A stretch of DNA of 64,000 bases from Enoplolaimus lenunculus. Its lineage: Eukaryota > Nematoda > Enoplea > Enoplida > Thoracostomopsidae. This document shows, piece by piece, positions 1-11,938 of this stretch (positions within the stretch are counted from its first letter, which is position 1; every line of letters begins with the position of its first letter). The notes below the pieces were generated by a model. The model ran no database searches and was not told the origin of the DNA. It worked only from the letters and a program-made list of their open reading frames with translations. Location of the stretch: the NCBI GenBank assembly GCA_030248215.1, contig JASANG010001227.1, positions 309,672-373,671 of the forward strand, in the 5' to 3' direction. The position numbers were made by a program, and so were the translations under genes.

Positions 1-1438
1 GGTTTGTTCGTTAAAGAAACTTTGCAGGCTGTTGCATATGTTTTTTAAAAGTTAAAATTTTGTTGACCATAAAAAGGGTATTTGTACACTTATACTCGCA
101 GCCTTAGGCTTAGGAAAATCCTTACCTAAGTCCTTTTCTTTAAATATGAGGGAGAGTGTACAAGAGCCCAACCTTTAATGGAGGCTGTATTCTCTCATTT
201 TCTGGTGTTGTTTGTGTTGTTCGACTGGGGTTACCATATTCGGCTCCCCACAATTCCGAACATTGGAAATCAAGTTATCGTAATACGGATAATGAGCTTT
301 AATTTTTATACCTAAGCTTAAACCTAAAGCGTACCTAAGCCAAAAAATTAGTCTATTCTATTTGAGCCGGCGGCAAACGTAAGATTGCAACAAAAGTCCA
401 AATTTGCATTTGGTTTTGAAAATCCCCAATCCTGGGGGATGGAGGGATTCTTCTTCCCAGAGAAAAATTTTGGCCCGTGCCTCCTGAAAATTTTGCAGTT
501 CCCCTGAGGCGTTTAAAGCAAGGGGTGTACCTTAGACTGCATAAATGGGGTCTTTATATGTATTGCAATCGCATTCAAAACAACAATTTCTACGGTGAAC
601 GTGCAGAGTTGCAATAATTCTCAGACTGCCTATATATCAATACATTAGCATCTGAGCTGGTTATGACTGGTGAGTGCTTTCACTTTTAAAACCTTCCAAA
701 GCCGTCTTATGAATAACGCGTGTCAACGATAGATTGAAGCAAATTGATATATTATATTGATCGATTGCTTGCATTTTCATATTATATTTATTAACATTGT
801 GTGTATTTATTATACATATCTACATTACATATGTCCTACCATCCGAATTTTTGAAGGGCGTTTTTCTGGTCGCCCGAAAAACTCGTAATTGGGTGTTTAC
901 GTATATTAGTCGCCGTAGGTTTGTGTGGCACCCTAAGGGAGGCCGCAGCAGTTTAGTATTTTGAATTGTTCTTGAACGCGGTCCATTTGAGTTGAATTTT
1001 ATTTTGGGGTGTCAGTAGTACGTACCATTTTTTTGCATCAAAGCGGTTTGTGATCGTCTGTAAGTTCTGAATTGTGTACGTATTCCATTTTGGGCGTGGG
1101 AAAACTGACTTTAACTGATTAGTGTACGTACTGTGCAGGTCCTGTTAGAAATATTTTTCTTGCTTAGGTAACCGCGAACTTAGGGAGGTGTTCATCGTAG
1201 TGTCGACCGAAACAGTTCGCTGTGTTACAGTACGATTACGAACTTTTATCATTATCTTTAACATTTCGCAACTTTGCCCACCTGAAAGCAAAGTTAAAAA
1301 AGTTTGCCCACCTGAAAGCAAAGTTAAAAAAAGTTTGCCCACCTGAAAGCAAAGTTAAAAAAAGTTTGCCCACCTTGAATCAAAATTTAAATAAAAACTT
1401 TGCCTACCTGAAAGCAAAGTTAAAAAGTTTGCCCACCT
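1..1438. repeat. 1.4 kb long direct repeat, copy 1
   Basis: This block matches 3824-5227 almost base for base. I see only a handful of substitutions, and copy 2 lacks one minisatellite unit. The period is 3823 bp. It begins at the first base of the window, so its true left edge may lie outside. The homology stops inside the minisatellite at its right end. No recognisable protein is encoded; short ORFs over the minisatellite are by-products of the repeat. It could be a recent tandem duplication, one unit of a long tandem array, or an assembly duplication. Confidence 0.9.
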
Positions 1439-1613
1439 GAAAGTAAAGTTAAACAAAATTTGCCCACCTTGAAGCAAAATTCAAAAAAACTTTGCCCACC
1501 TGAAAGCAAAGTTAAAAAAAGTTTGCCCACCTTGAAGCAAAATTCAAAAAAACTTTGCCCACCTGAAAGCAAAGTTAAAAAACTGTGCCCACCTGAAAAC
1601 AAAGTTAAAAAAA
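1270..1613. repeat. Hairpin-forming ~31 bp minisatellite, about 11 units
   Basis: Tandem units of 30-33 bp share the core TTTGCCCACCTGAAAGCAAA followed by GTT and an A-run. Each unit carries the inverted pair AACTTTGC / GCAAAGTT around an 11-base loop, so every unit can fold on itself on either strand. Two unit types alternate: one with CCACCTGAAAGCAAAGTT and one with CCACCTTGAAGCAAAATT. Short ORFs on both strands come from the repeat and are not credible proteins. Confidence 0.93.
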
Positions 1614-3823
1614 CTACGGTGCAGTTTGATGAATGTATATTTGGGTAAGTGCCTTCACAATGCTTTACGAATTTTCAGCAGACTTTTACAGACTTTTAGA
1701 ATAACATGCTGATTTTTTGCTAGCCATAGGATGGTTGCAGTAGTACGGTAAAGCAGGACATGCAGCATTTAAATGTGTCGTGTGGTAGGGGGCCGAAAGG
1801 CCACACTTGCTATTTCTACAACAATTAAACAACAACCACGATTTTTATCACCATACTTGACACACGCTCAGGTTTACCAAAATGTTCAGTAGGCGTTCCC
1901 CATCATCCCCACACGATGAATTACTGATGTACTTAAAGTTTTGATAACGGATCTACATTCTTGATTTTAATTCCAATTCAAAAAGCCCCAAGACATGCCC
2001 AACGGTTGGAAAGTTATTTCATATACTAGGCGATAATACACAAACGCACTAATTAGCTTGAATATCGGGGTGCAAGCGAAGGTTAAAAATACCGGAGCCG
2101 GAACTAGAGGTCAAAAATATTTACCGGAACCGAAAACGGGGTTGAAACAGGAGGTGAAGGGATACTTTGACAGTTAAAATGATGTCCATGGTAAGGCGAA
2201 ATCAGCTAATTATTAATGATTGGTATAATTAATTTGCCAATTTCAGCAAATATCTGTACGATGTTAATTTTTTTGGTTTTTGGGCTTATTTTTTACGAAA
2301 AAGCAGCAGGCAAAAGTAAATCAAGGTAACTTTTTGTAATGCGTCCAAAGTTGAGCTTGTTACGTACCATTTTGAGAAAAAAATTGCCGACATTTCGTGT
2401 TAACAAAATCTTGAGAATCTGTGGTAAAATTAAGAGAGCATACCGTATAAATAACTGACAATTGACAAAGTAAATTCGGAAGTTGGTCCTTTCGGACAAT
2501 CACAAATACTGCAAATACTGCACCAGCTAATCAAAAACAGTCTTCCCGTCAAAAATATCTTACTATTTATAGCGGCGTACCAACGAACTTGGATAGGGTA
2601 CAACAGCTCCGAAGAACAAATTAGGCATAGAATTTTTAAGCCGAATTGGCACTAATTATTACTCAATTAGGCTTTCCGACCAGATAAAATTTATTTCCTA
2701 CTGGCTGGGCTTGTAACCAAGGGGACATGGGGCTCGGTCCACTGGAAAAATTTCGGTCCCCCTAGAACGTTTTCATGTTTGCTGCAAATTGCCGACATTT
2801 CGTGTTAACAAAATCTTGAGAATCTGTGGTAAAATTAAGAGAGCATAACCGTATAAATAACTGACAATTGACAAAGTAAATTCGGAAGTTGGTCCTTTCG
2901 GATTATTTAACAAAATAATACTGCAAATACTACACCAGCTACACTCTGATAGACATCAATACATATATTGCAGCTTTTATACCTAAGCTTAAACCTTGCC
3001 CATGATTAGATTTATCCTAAAATTTAATTTCAAAACAAATTTGTTATTTAAAATAAATTGATTTTCCTAGAATTTTGTGTTATGGCTTAAAATCGCAGCT
3101 TCAAAACAACTTTAAACTTTACATTTTTAGTAAAATTCCCGGAATATCCGCTGTTTTGACTCCCTATCATGCCTTGCTACAAATCCGATCAAGGTCCCAA
3201 CTTAGGGGTTAGTGTGGTGCTAGCGTCGGCTCTGGGCAGTGTTGAAGTGTGTTTACGCGTGTCGTTCGACGAGGTTTTAATCGTTTGCACCGCTCAACCA
3301 AAAGGACAGTGTATTGAAACTGACAGCCCCCAGTATGCACCACAAGTTGTGTAGACAGAAAGTGAGAGAAACAGTGTGTTTACCACGTCGCGTTATAGTC
3401 AATCATTGGCAAAATTTACCATTTTACTTGCTTTGAACGTATTTATAAAGTGCAGCCAGTAGAATCGTGCAGGGCACGCATTGTAGCTGCTGCTTGCTAG
3501 CTTGGCTTGGCTGTTTTTGGAATGATCGGATTTATGTCAAACACAGCCCAGGTGATAGTTAAATCAATGAATTGTAGCCATTAGCCACTGCTTTGTTGAA
3601 GCACCCAGCATTTGTGTGAAAATACGGTATCTGAACCACCCTACGAATTCAATGGAAAGTGGCCTGTCTGATAGATCTGGACGAGCTAAGTTCAACGGTA
3701 CCAATTTTGCGGCTGCAAGGGCACTGGTTCAAAAGTTATGGCCCTCGGCATTATCGTGCAAACACGCACCATGGCGAGCAGAATATATATAGTTCACATA
3801 TCTCTAAAATATAAGCTTTTCTA
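1614..3823. repeat. Interior of the 3.8 kb unit, non-coding, with an internal duplication
   Basis: No recognised gene. It contains a direct duplication of about 115 bp (2382-2496 and 2787-2902) that differs by one inserted base. A stretch at 3169-3354 is open for 61 codons but matches nothing I know. The part near 2090-2150 carries degenerate CCGGAAC-type repeats like the hAT-like MITEs elsewhere in the window. Confidence 0.6.
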
Positions 3824-5227
3824 GGTTTGTTCGTTAAAGAAACTTTGCAGGCTGTTGCATATGTTTTTTAAAAGTTAAAATTTTGTTGACCATAAAAAGG
3901 GTATTTGTACACTTATACTCGCAGCCTTAGGCTTAGGAAAATCCTTACCTAAGTCCTTTTCTTTAAATATGAGGGAGAGTGTACAAGAGCCCAACCTTTA
4001 ATGGAGGCTGTATTCTCTCATTTTCTGGTGTTGTTTGTGTTGTTCGACTGGGGTTACCATATTCGGCTCCCCACAATTCCGAACATTGGAAATCAAGTTA
4101 TCGTAATACGGATAATGAGCTTTAATTTTTATACCTAAGCTTAAACCTAAAGCGTACCTAAGCCAAAAAATTAGTCTATTCTATTTGAGCCAGCGGCAAA
4201 CGTAAGATTGCAACAAAAGTCCAAATTTGCATTTGGTTTTGAAAATCCCCAATCCTGGGGGATGGAGGGATTCTTCTTCCCAGAGAAAAATTTTGGCCCG
4301 TGCCTCCTGAAAATTTTGCAGTTCCCCTGAGGCGTTTAAAGCAAGGGGTGTACCTTAGACTGCATAAATGGGGTCTTTATATGTATTGCAATCGCATTCA
4401 AAACAACAATTTCTACGGTGAACGTGCAGAGTTGCAATAATTCTCAGACTGCCTATATATCAATACATTAGCATCTGAGCTGGTTATGACTGGTGAGTGC
4501 TTTCACTTTTAAAACCTTCCAAAGCCGTCTTATGAATAACGCGTGTCAACGATAGATTGAAGCAAATTGATATATTATATTGATCGATTGCTTGCATTTT
4601 GATATTATATTTATTAACATTGTGTGTATTTATTATACATATCTACATTACATATGTCCTACCATCCGAATTTTTGAAGGGCGTTTTTCTGGTCGCCCGA
4701 AAAACTCGTAATTGGGTGTTTACGTATATTAGTCGCCGTAGGTTTGTGTGGCACCCTAAGGGAGGCCGCAGCAGTTTAGTATTTTGAATTGTTCTTGAAC
4801 GCGGTCCATTTGAGTTGAATTTTATTTTGGGGTGTCAGTAGTACGTACCATTTTTTTGCATCAAAGTGGTTTGTGATCGTCTGTAAGTTCTGTATTGTGT
4901 ACGTATTCCATTTTGGGCGTGGGAAAACTGACTTTAACTGATTAGTGTACGTACTGTGCAGGTCCTGTTAGAAATATCTTTCTTGCTTAGGTAACCGCGA
5001 ACTTAGGGAGGTGTTCATCGTAGTGTCGACCGAAACAGTTCGCTGTGTTACAGTACGATTACGAACTTTTATCATTATCTTTAACATTTCGCAACTTTGC
5101 CCACCTGAAAGCAAAGTTAAAAAAGTTTGCCCACCTGAAAGCAAAGTTAAAAAAAGTTTGCCCACCTTGAATCAAAATTTAAATAAAAACTTTGCCTACC
5201 TGAAAGCAAAGTTAAAAAGTTTGCCCA
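3824..5227. repeat. 1.4 kb long direct repeat, copy 2
   Basis: Direct copy of 1-1438. It ends in a shortened minisatellite (5094-5227, about five units, one fewer than in the same interval of copy 1). The sequence then changes abruptly at about 5228, inside a unit. Copy-specific substitutions show it is not an identical echo of copy 1. Confidence 0.9.
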
Positions 5228-6143
5228 CATATGGAACGGCAAAATTTAACAGTAGATGCGTTCCGATAAACTACCATGAAGCCCTAGTTGTAAATTGCAT
5301 TGAGCACATAATCATTATCTACATTTACCGTCTAAAATATGGCTACCCTAACCGTAAATTGAAACAAATACTGAGATGGCAGTTGTTGAACAGACGGTTT
5401 GCAAATACCGCAAGTGTAGTTACTTCGGTTTATGAGATACCCCATTTACAACTACTATCATAAATTTTAACCTGAAAATATTCAAAAATAAGATTTGTGA
5501 ATGTTAAACTTGTATCGACAGCTTCTATTAAAACAAGCAATGAGATGCCGTCAACGAAACAAATATGATGAATCATACGACGGCAAGCGTCAATTGACGA
5601 TGCAAAAATCCACACAGCGTACGCGTTATAAAGTGGACGATGCATAACATCAGTTGTCCAAGATGAGTTGATATTTGTTAACAGAAATTCGTAAAAAATG
5701 CATTTTGTTGTTATTTTGTTGTTTGTTTGAATTCAACGTCAAATTACCGTGCTGTATTTAGACAAATATTCTGACACTGCAAGCATTCGATTTCAATAGA
5801 TTGTTTGTTATTCTTGGCAAAATTTCTCAACTGCGAAGACTTTTATTCATACTTGAATACACCGCGCGTTTGGCCATGAAGGAATGAAAATATTTATATA
5901 CAAACAACTCGAGGTTGAAACATTAAAGCCAAGTTATTTACTTGTAAATAAAAGTCATTAATTTGGACAGGTACAAACTCAATGCTTGCCCGTTTAGTGC
6001 AAACGATTATTTTACAACGAAAACGGCAACTTGTTCTAGATGTGATGTAGTTCAATGCTTGGGTTTGTACAAACTCTTAGTGTCCACGTAGAGTTGTTTC
6101 AAAGCTGTATAATATCCGGCAGATAGCAAGTAAGCCATCATGC
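5228..6143. other. Unassigned spacer
   Basis: AT-rich sequence with no credible ORF, RNA gene or clear inverted repeat that I can support. Confidence 0.5.
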
Positions 6144-6393
6144 ACACTGTATATTCCAGTGAGTTGATTTTAACTCAGAATGAGTTGAATTACTTAATCT
6201 GAGTTAGGGCTATCAGAACTCGCAATTCTAAGCTAACTCAGCTCATTTTGATTTAATTAATCAACTCCCACGGAGTCAACTCAACTCACAGTGAGAATCA
6301 AGTCAACTCAGAGTGAGCGAAAATTTACTGTAATTAACTCAGAAATAACTAATTTTTCGTCTGAGTTGATTAACTCATTGGACTTTACAGTGT
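6144..6393. mobile_element. 250 bp MITE with ACACTGTA ends, GAGTT-rich
   Basis: The ends are near-matching inverted repeats: ACACTGTATATTCCAGTGAG at the left, and the reverse complement of the right end reads ACACTGTAAAGTCCAATGAG. The interior is full of GAGTT/AACTC words in both orientations, so the element can fold into an extended hairpin. No coding capacity. The superfamily is not certain, and no convincing target-site duplication is visible. Confidence 0.8.
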
Positions 6394-6533
6394 AGACATT
6401 TTGTGTCTTTTGATGTAGCCGGAACCGGGATGTCTTTTATGCGCAAACTGCATCACTAGTAAACACTTGACCGGCATATATGCGGAAAAACTCGTTCTTT
6501 TGTTGTCGAATTAAGTTACAGCGTTCCATTCTT

Positions 6534-6708
6534 GACCCATGTTCCTTTAACAGGCGTCCAGGTTTCTGGTTTTTCCATAATAGAGGTTTAGATTCTAGAT
6601 TATATTTTTTGCATAGGCTTAGGCTTACGAACACATTTTGGCAACGCTTAGGCTTACGTTTAGGAAAACAGTGAATCTACTGTTACGGGACTTAAAGTAA
6701 AATTGACC
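6534..6708. mobile_element. TTAGGC-rich MITE family, copy 1
   Basis: Ends resemble the family TIR (GCCCATGTTACTTTAAGGGG at other copies). The interior carries repeated GCTTAGGCTTA-type hexamers. Part of a family seen at 6961-7106, 20915-21060, 21907-22105, 23063-23185 and 24029-24199. Non-coding. Confidence 0.75.
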
Positions 6709-6960
6709 GTTCCCTTTATAATGAATATCGTTTCATGATCAGCAACAAACTGCGAAATGTTAAAGCTAAACACTGTAAATTCGACTGATTACTCTTTCTA
6801 AAAATTAATATATACAACGATCTGTATTCTGAAGCAAACTGATTCTATTGCTAGTAGAAACTATAGCCATACACAAAAACCCAAGGTAAAAATAATTCAA
6901 TCAAATAAAAGTTTTTTCTAATGCCAAATCATCATGATATAATGACAGTATGAATAACTC

Positions 6961-7106
6961 GGCCCATGTAAAGATCAGGGACGCAACGTTTTTCTGTGGG
7001 ACTGCAATAGAGTGGGCATAAGCTTTAGACTAATTTTTGCTTGGCTTTGGCTTAGGCTTAGGGATATACATATAACAATGTTTCGCCCCTACTCTTTACA
7101 TTGGCC
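6961..7106. mobile_element. TTAGGC-rich MITE family, copy 2
   Basis: Begins GGCCCATGTAAAGATC and ends CTTTACATTGGCC, inverted versions of each other. The interior has TTTGGCTTAGGCTTAGGG. Non-coding and about 146 bp. Confidence 0.8.
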
Positions 7107-7274
7107 AGTAATTCTAACGAAAACTTAACCGAGTTCCACAATTCGTTCATAAAAGATTAATTAAAATGTTGTTTTTTGACGCATTGTTTACTTAAAGTTT
7201 CATCATATTCCGGTGTAATAAAACACAAGCAAATTGTAAATAAAAATAATTCAAAAAGATCACAGGATTGCAAT

Positions 7275-7400
7275 TTTCTGCTTGGCTTAGGCTTAGGAAT
7301 ATGCTCATTCTTACGCTTAGGTTTACAAACTCTAATGCGAATCAATAATTAGTCTAAAGCTTAAGCTTACTCAACTGTAGCTAAACGAAAAAACTGCACG
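7275..7400. mobile_element. TTAGGC-rich MITE family, partial copy
   Basis: Contains GGCTTAGGCTTAGGAATATG and TTACGCTTAGG, and then the family's TAGTCTAAAGCTTAAGCTTA segment, but no clear ends. Probably a decayed or truncated copy. Confidence 0.5.
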
Positions 7401-7658
7401 CTTCTCGAAGTATTCAAGGCCTATCATTAGTAAGCACTTTCCAATGTCTAAAAGTCTAAGCAAACAAATTGTCTAAAGATGAAACTTGCTGCTAAGTAAG
7501 AAAAAAGGTTTAAGAATTTCAGAGTACAACTCTGTTCAACCATATGATTGTAGAATAATTGACAAACAATTAAGTCACGAGCAACAAACGGCCATGAGTT
7601 TTCTGAGCCTATGTGTAACCATAGCGCAATATAATTTACTGTACAGATATGTCTGAAA

Positions 7659-7870
7659 CTACACTGCAAAAAATGGTGAGTCAAATTGACTCCTCTACGA
7701 AATAGGCTCTACTTGACTACACAATCTGAGTCAAATTCGAAGAGTCAAACATGCGATTCAATGAGTCGAGATTTTTACTCTGGCGGAGTTGAATTTGACT
7801 CAGATTGTGTAGTCCTGTAGAGCCTATTTCGGAAAGAGTCAATATGACTCACCATTTTTTGTAGTGTAGT
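7659..7870. mobile_element. 212 bp foldback MITE, GAGTC-rich
   Basis: Almost the whole element is one imperfect inverted repeat with arms near 95 bp. It starts ACACTGCAAAAAATGGTGAG, and the right end read in reverse complement is ACACTACAAAAAATGGTGAG. The words GGCTCTAC and CACAATCTGAGTC recur in both arms. Its ACACTG end and GAGTC content suggest kinship with the element at 6144-6393. Confidence 0.88.
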
Positions 7871-8132
7871 CAAGTGTTAAGATTGGTCATGCAATGATAA
7901 ACTAGTGCCAAACCTTTAAAGTGCGATTACTAAACACATTATAGTTCTTGAGACTCAGTTGTAGAAGACCAATATTTACTACGATTAATGATTAACCAGC
8001 GATAGCTGCTATATTGTATCACAACAAGATTCAATTAAACCAAGTGCACAAACTTACTAATGAAAACTCAATAAAACATTTGTGTATAAAATACCGACTA
8101 ACATAAAGATTGACATATTATCACATCCCGCA

Positions 8133-8470
8133 ATGAATTCCGGTTTGCAAAAAAATCAACTTTTATCTGCCGGTTCCAACATTACATCAGCAATGCAAAG
8201 TGAACCAGGTTTGTGGACTCCAATTCTGCATTATAGTTTTTCGCCACGTTTAATGTGAGTTCATTTTAACGTGAATGACCCATAAATTAAAATTTTCTAA
8301 ATTTGTCCAGGTTTTCCCAAACTCGAGTTGGAAATAAGGCGCCACAAATTTTCACATATGAGGAACACGATCAATGGGGCGACGCATTTAAATGTAAAAA
8401 TTGTGGGTTATGTCTGCTATTTTCTGAATTTTTGAAAACCTGGTTAGTATATGTATGCATCGAAAAATAA
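8133..8470 (+). CDS. Possible small two-exon gene, unknown function
   Basis: Two open segments join in frame through a small intron. Exon 1 is 8133-8254; donor GTGAGT; acceptor TTTGTCCAG; exon 2 runs from 8311 to a stop ending at 8470. The product would be 93 residues, rich in aromatic residues, with a short cysteine cluster KCKNCGLC near residues 70-77 that resembles half of a zinc ribbon. I do not recognise the family. An alternative is a donor at 8443 (GTTAGT) leading to a further exon, but joining to the obvious next acceptor gives an immediate stop. No promoter or poly(A) signal was identified. It could equally be a gene fragment or a chance ORF. Confidence 0.3.
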
Positions 8471-8781
8471 AAGCTTTAATACACATCAATAATGTCTGTT
8501 TCTACTGTCGATTTTAGAACCTACTCTTTTATCACAAAGTAAGCATGTATCGAACTCCTCAAAGATTAATAGCATTTCTGGACACGATTATGAGCCATTC
8601 ACGTTTACCAATCAGTAACTTTACTGCAAAAAATGCCTGGGTCTGAGCAAGGTTCGACGTCGTTTTAGAACACATTCTATTACGAGACCACTACATTAAC
8701 GCCCGGTAGTCCCTAAAATCGAGGACTTAAATTCATATCGTTCTGTGTTCTTTATGCAACGTCCACAATATCTTGCGGACA

Positions 8782-10372
8782 CGCGGTGGAATTTCACATC
8801 GAGCGTAGACGGTTGCCGTCTGCAGTTCAACGAACGGCAGGCAGTGCTACTATTTTTTGAATACGTTGTAAAATTTTAGATTTTAACTCATTACTACTAA
8901 TTTTCGACTACTTTGACCTGACAAGTAGTGCCGATTTGAAAAACAGTAGTTGTTCTCCAGTCTAGTAACGAAATAAGAGATATTGTCATAGCTTTTAGAT
9001 TTGTATTTAGAGCAACCGTCTACGCTGTTTTAATTCAATTTAGAGCAGTTGTCCACGTTAAACTTACAATAGAGCAGCTTAGACGGTTGCCGTCGATAAA
9101 TTTAAAACAGCAGTTGTTGTCGCTAAATTGAAACGGATACGACAACCGTCTAAACCTACAGCCGAATGTGCACCCTTGAAAGCACTTTAACAGCTAGTTG
9201 TAGTTTATATATATACTGCTTTTTTATAAACAATGCGAACAACGTTTGAAACATGAAATTACAAGAATTGTCCATAGCCTGAATGGTGTCTGTATGCTAT
9301 TTTAAAATATTTTATATACAGTAAATTTTTAAAGTTTGACGACTGCATATATGCGCGTTGAATATGCTTTTACTACCACGGTGGCCATCTTGTTCTATAC
9401 ATTGGCCCAACTTACACCATAGACACTGGTGCGACATCTAAAGCAGAATTTGTAGGGCATACATTTTGCACAAAAAATTTTGATTTTTAAAAGAAGAACC
9501 TTTTCAATAAAAACAAATCCACTGGGAAAGGAGGAAGTGGAACGCGCGAAAAAATCCTACAAGCAAAGCTAGGGAATTGTCAATCCCAAAGTGCTATTTC
9601 TGCCTGGAGATAACTAAACCTGGGTAGGGATCACTTTTTAAAACTATCGGTTTGAAAAACTCCCCTAGGCAGAAGCGACTTTTGTCACACTATGTATGCA
9701 GCGGTAAAAAATTCAAATTGGGAACGTGTATAAAAAGAATCCAACCTTTTCTGAGAGAGGGTACTGAGAAACTACGTTCCCTCTGCGCGCACCCATTTTC
9801 TTCCCTTTTTATATATTGCATAAAAATTTTCATACCCCCATTTCTAAAACAATATTTTTTCACAGCCCCTATTCCGTTTTCAATTTTAAAAAATATATAG
9901 CGTTCTTTATACACAAAATTATTAAAACTATTGCGTGCGGTAGCGGCCTAGTGCAAACAGCAAACAGCTGAAAACATATTTTTGAGACAAGGCAGTCGCC
10001 TACGCTTAATTTTGAACTACAGCAGCTGTAGCACCTGGTTTAAACCGGGAAAGGGCAACCGTCTACGGGTTGCAAAAATTGCAAACAGCAATTGTCAAGG
10101 GCAAATGAATTGAAAGTATAGTAGCTGACAATAATGGGTCATCTACATGTGTGCATTTTAACGTGGATGACCAATAATGTTTAATTCGAAAACGCGGTCA
10201 GACAGCTACTAAATATTAAAATATAACAAAATTTGAAAATGTAAACTATCTCTACAAATCAAAAAGCATTGTAAGGTACTGAAAAATTTTTACTAGGGCA
10301 AGTGTCATTGCTTTATTATGTGCGTAACAGTTGAGGGCAGTCGTCTAAGATCGATGTGAATTTCCACCGAGC
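8782..10372. mobile_element. ~1.6 kb terminal-inverted-repeat element, non-autonomous
   Basis: The left end (8782-8820, GCGGTGGAATTTCACATCGA then GTAGACGGTTGCC) returns inverted at 10334-10372, with about 33 of 39 positions matching by eye. Between the ends the word CAACCGTCTA or its variants recurs several times in both orientations (around 8811, 9012, 9080, 9140, 10055). No transposase is recognisable; the longest ORFs (9652-9900 +, 9690-9914 -) overlap each other and look like chance. Target-site duplication not evident. Confidence 0.6.
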
Positions 10373-11938
10373 ATCGCAAACATACATATCAACAACACTA
10401 ACACACACATATACAATCATTTAATGTCCTGATTTAGAGACTTGGAATACTTTATCTGTGTACTGAGGTATGCATATGGATCATCTACGCTATACTGCAC
10501 GCGCCTGTGGAAAAAATTGTCCACCCACTGCCTTTAAAACAGGGTGCAAATTAACGCTGTTACAACAGCCTAGGTACATTAAACAACTGAAAACTAATAG
10601 TTGTTTTTGTCCACACTCCCTTATACTCTCTTATGGACAAAACAATGCCCTTTAAACGGACTCAGGACAATACGGTACTGTAGCAATGCACTTACAAAAT
10701 GTATGCAAACACAAGTGTAAATTTTTTGTGCATGTGCGTATTGTATACCTGTAATCTATAGAATTCTCCTAGTCCCTTTTAAGGGTCTTGAGACAATGAA
10801 ATATGGTGTCTACGGGGTGAGGACAAAATCATTGGTGAATAAACAGTGTACTGTTTGTCCGCACATCAAAATGAGAACCTGCTGACATTGTATACGCGAA
10901 ATCTAGAAAGTGTGTAAAAATGACTTCCTGGCAAAGGAAGAGAGGGACATTTTATTACAATGGTGCACGCATTATAACGTAGATGACCCATTATTGTCTA
11001 CACTATGTCACGGGGAGTCCGGACAAATCACACTGTTTTTATGCCAGGACATACTTTATCTTGTGATAAAAAAATGGACATTTACTGCGCAAACAAGGGT
11101 TTTCAACTGTTTTGAGAACAATGCAATATACGCACGCGCAAAATTTGACTAAATTTTTTGGGACTACTGACATTTTTATTCTGTTTGGTGCATCTCATGA
11201 CATAAACAGTTTCTGACAAAAACATCTATACATTGTAGTAGGACGTGTAGAACTCATTCATCGTCCCAACGACCACACGACGACATGGATACTTCGGACA
11301 GTGAATATGCAGATTGAGTAGCAATGTACCTAAAACACTACAGTCTCGTTCCGTACACAGAACCTTAACACCGAGCATTTACGTGAAAGATCCCTTCCCT
11401 AGTATGTATACTGGCGTTAAACATGTCTTTACGTCGTCCAAATCCTTTAGTCCAGTGCCTGGATGTCAATATTTCAGATCACTAAACAGATTATACAGCA
11501 TTTGTACAGGTTTACTTTTTGATGGAAAAGAAAAACATGGCATAAACCTATTGTAGTATCCTCGTCGCACCCAGCGGCGTATCGATAAATTTTAGATTAG
11601 GGGCACCTCATACATTTCCCTGCTTCAGATTTTTTGCCCTTCAACAAAACCAACATTGGAGCCGTCTGTGTTCTTCCCAAGACATCTGAAAAACGAATTT
11701 CAAAGTTTTCCAAGCTTGCCACTCTTATCTAATACAGTATTTACATGTATAAATTACTAAGCTAGGATATAGGTTGCATATCAATTTTTTAGAGAAGCTC
11801 TATTAACACGTGCAAGTATTTGCAGCTAGAAATTTGCACGTATGACCTTTATGTGCAACTTTGGACACCAAACAGTTCTGAGGTTCTCTCAACTGCAAAT
11901 AATTAACTAGAATTAGTGGTTGACATTATAATTACAGG
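10373..11938. other. Unassigned spacer
   Basis: No supported gene. Overlapping short ORFs (80 codons at 10910 and at 11314) resemble nothing recognised. Near 10980 the words GATGACCCATTATTGTC repeat in inverted form relative to about 10130. Confidence 0.4.

Noticed and set aside
1145-1648. Lys/Leu-repeat or Gly-repeat proteins over the minisatellite
   Set aside because: Open frames on both strands at once; explained by the 31 bp repeat.
1-5227. LTR-type element with the two 1.4 kb repeats as ends
   Set aside because: The left edge is outside the window, the homology stops inside a minisatellite rather than at TG/CA-type ends, and no element proteins or primer site are seen between the copies.
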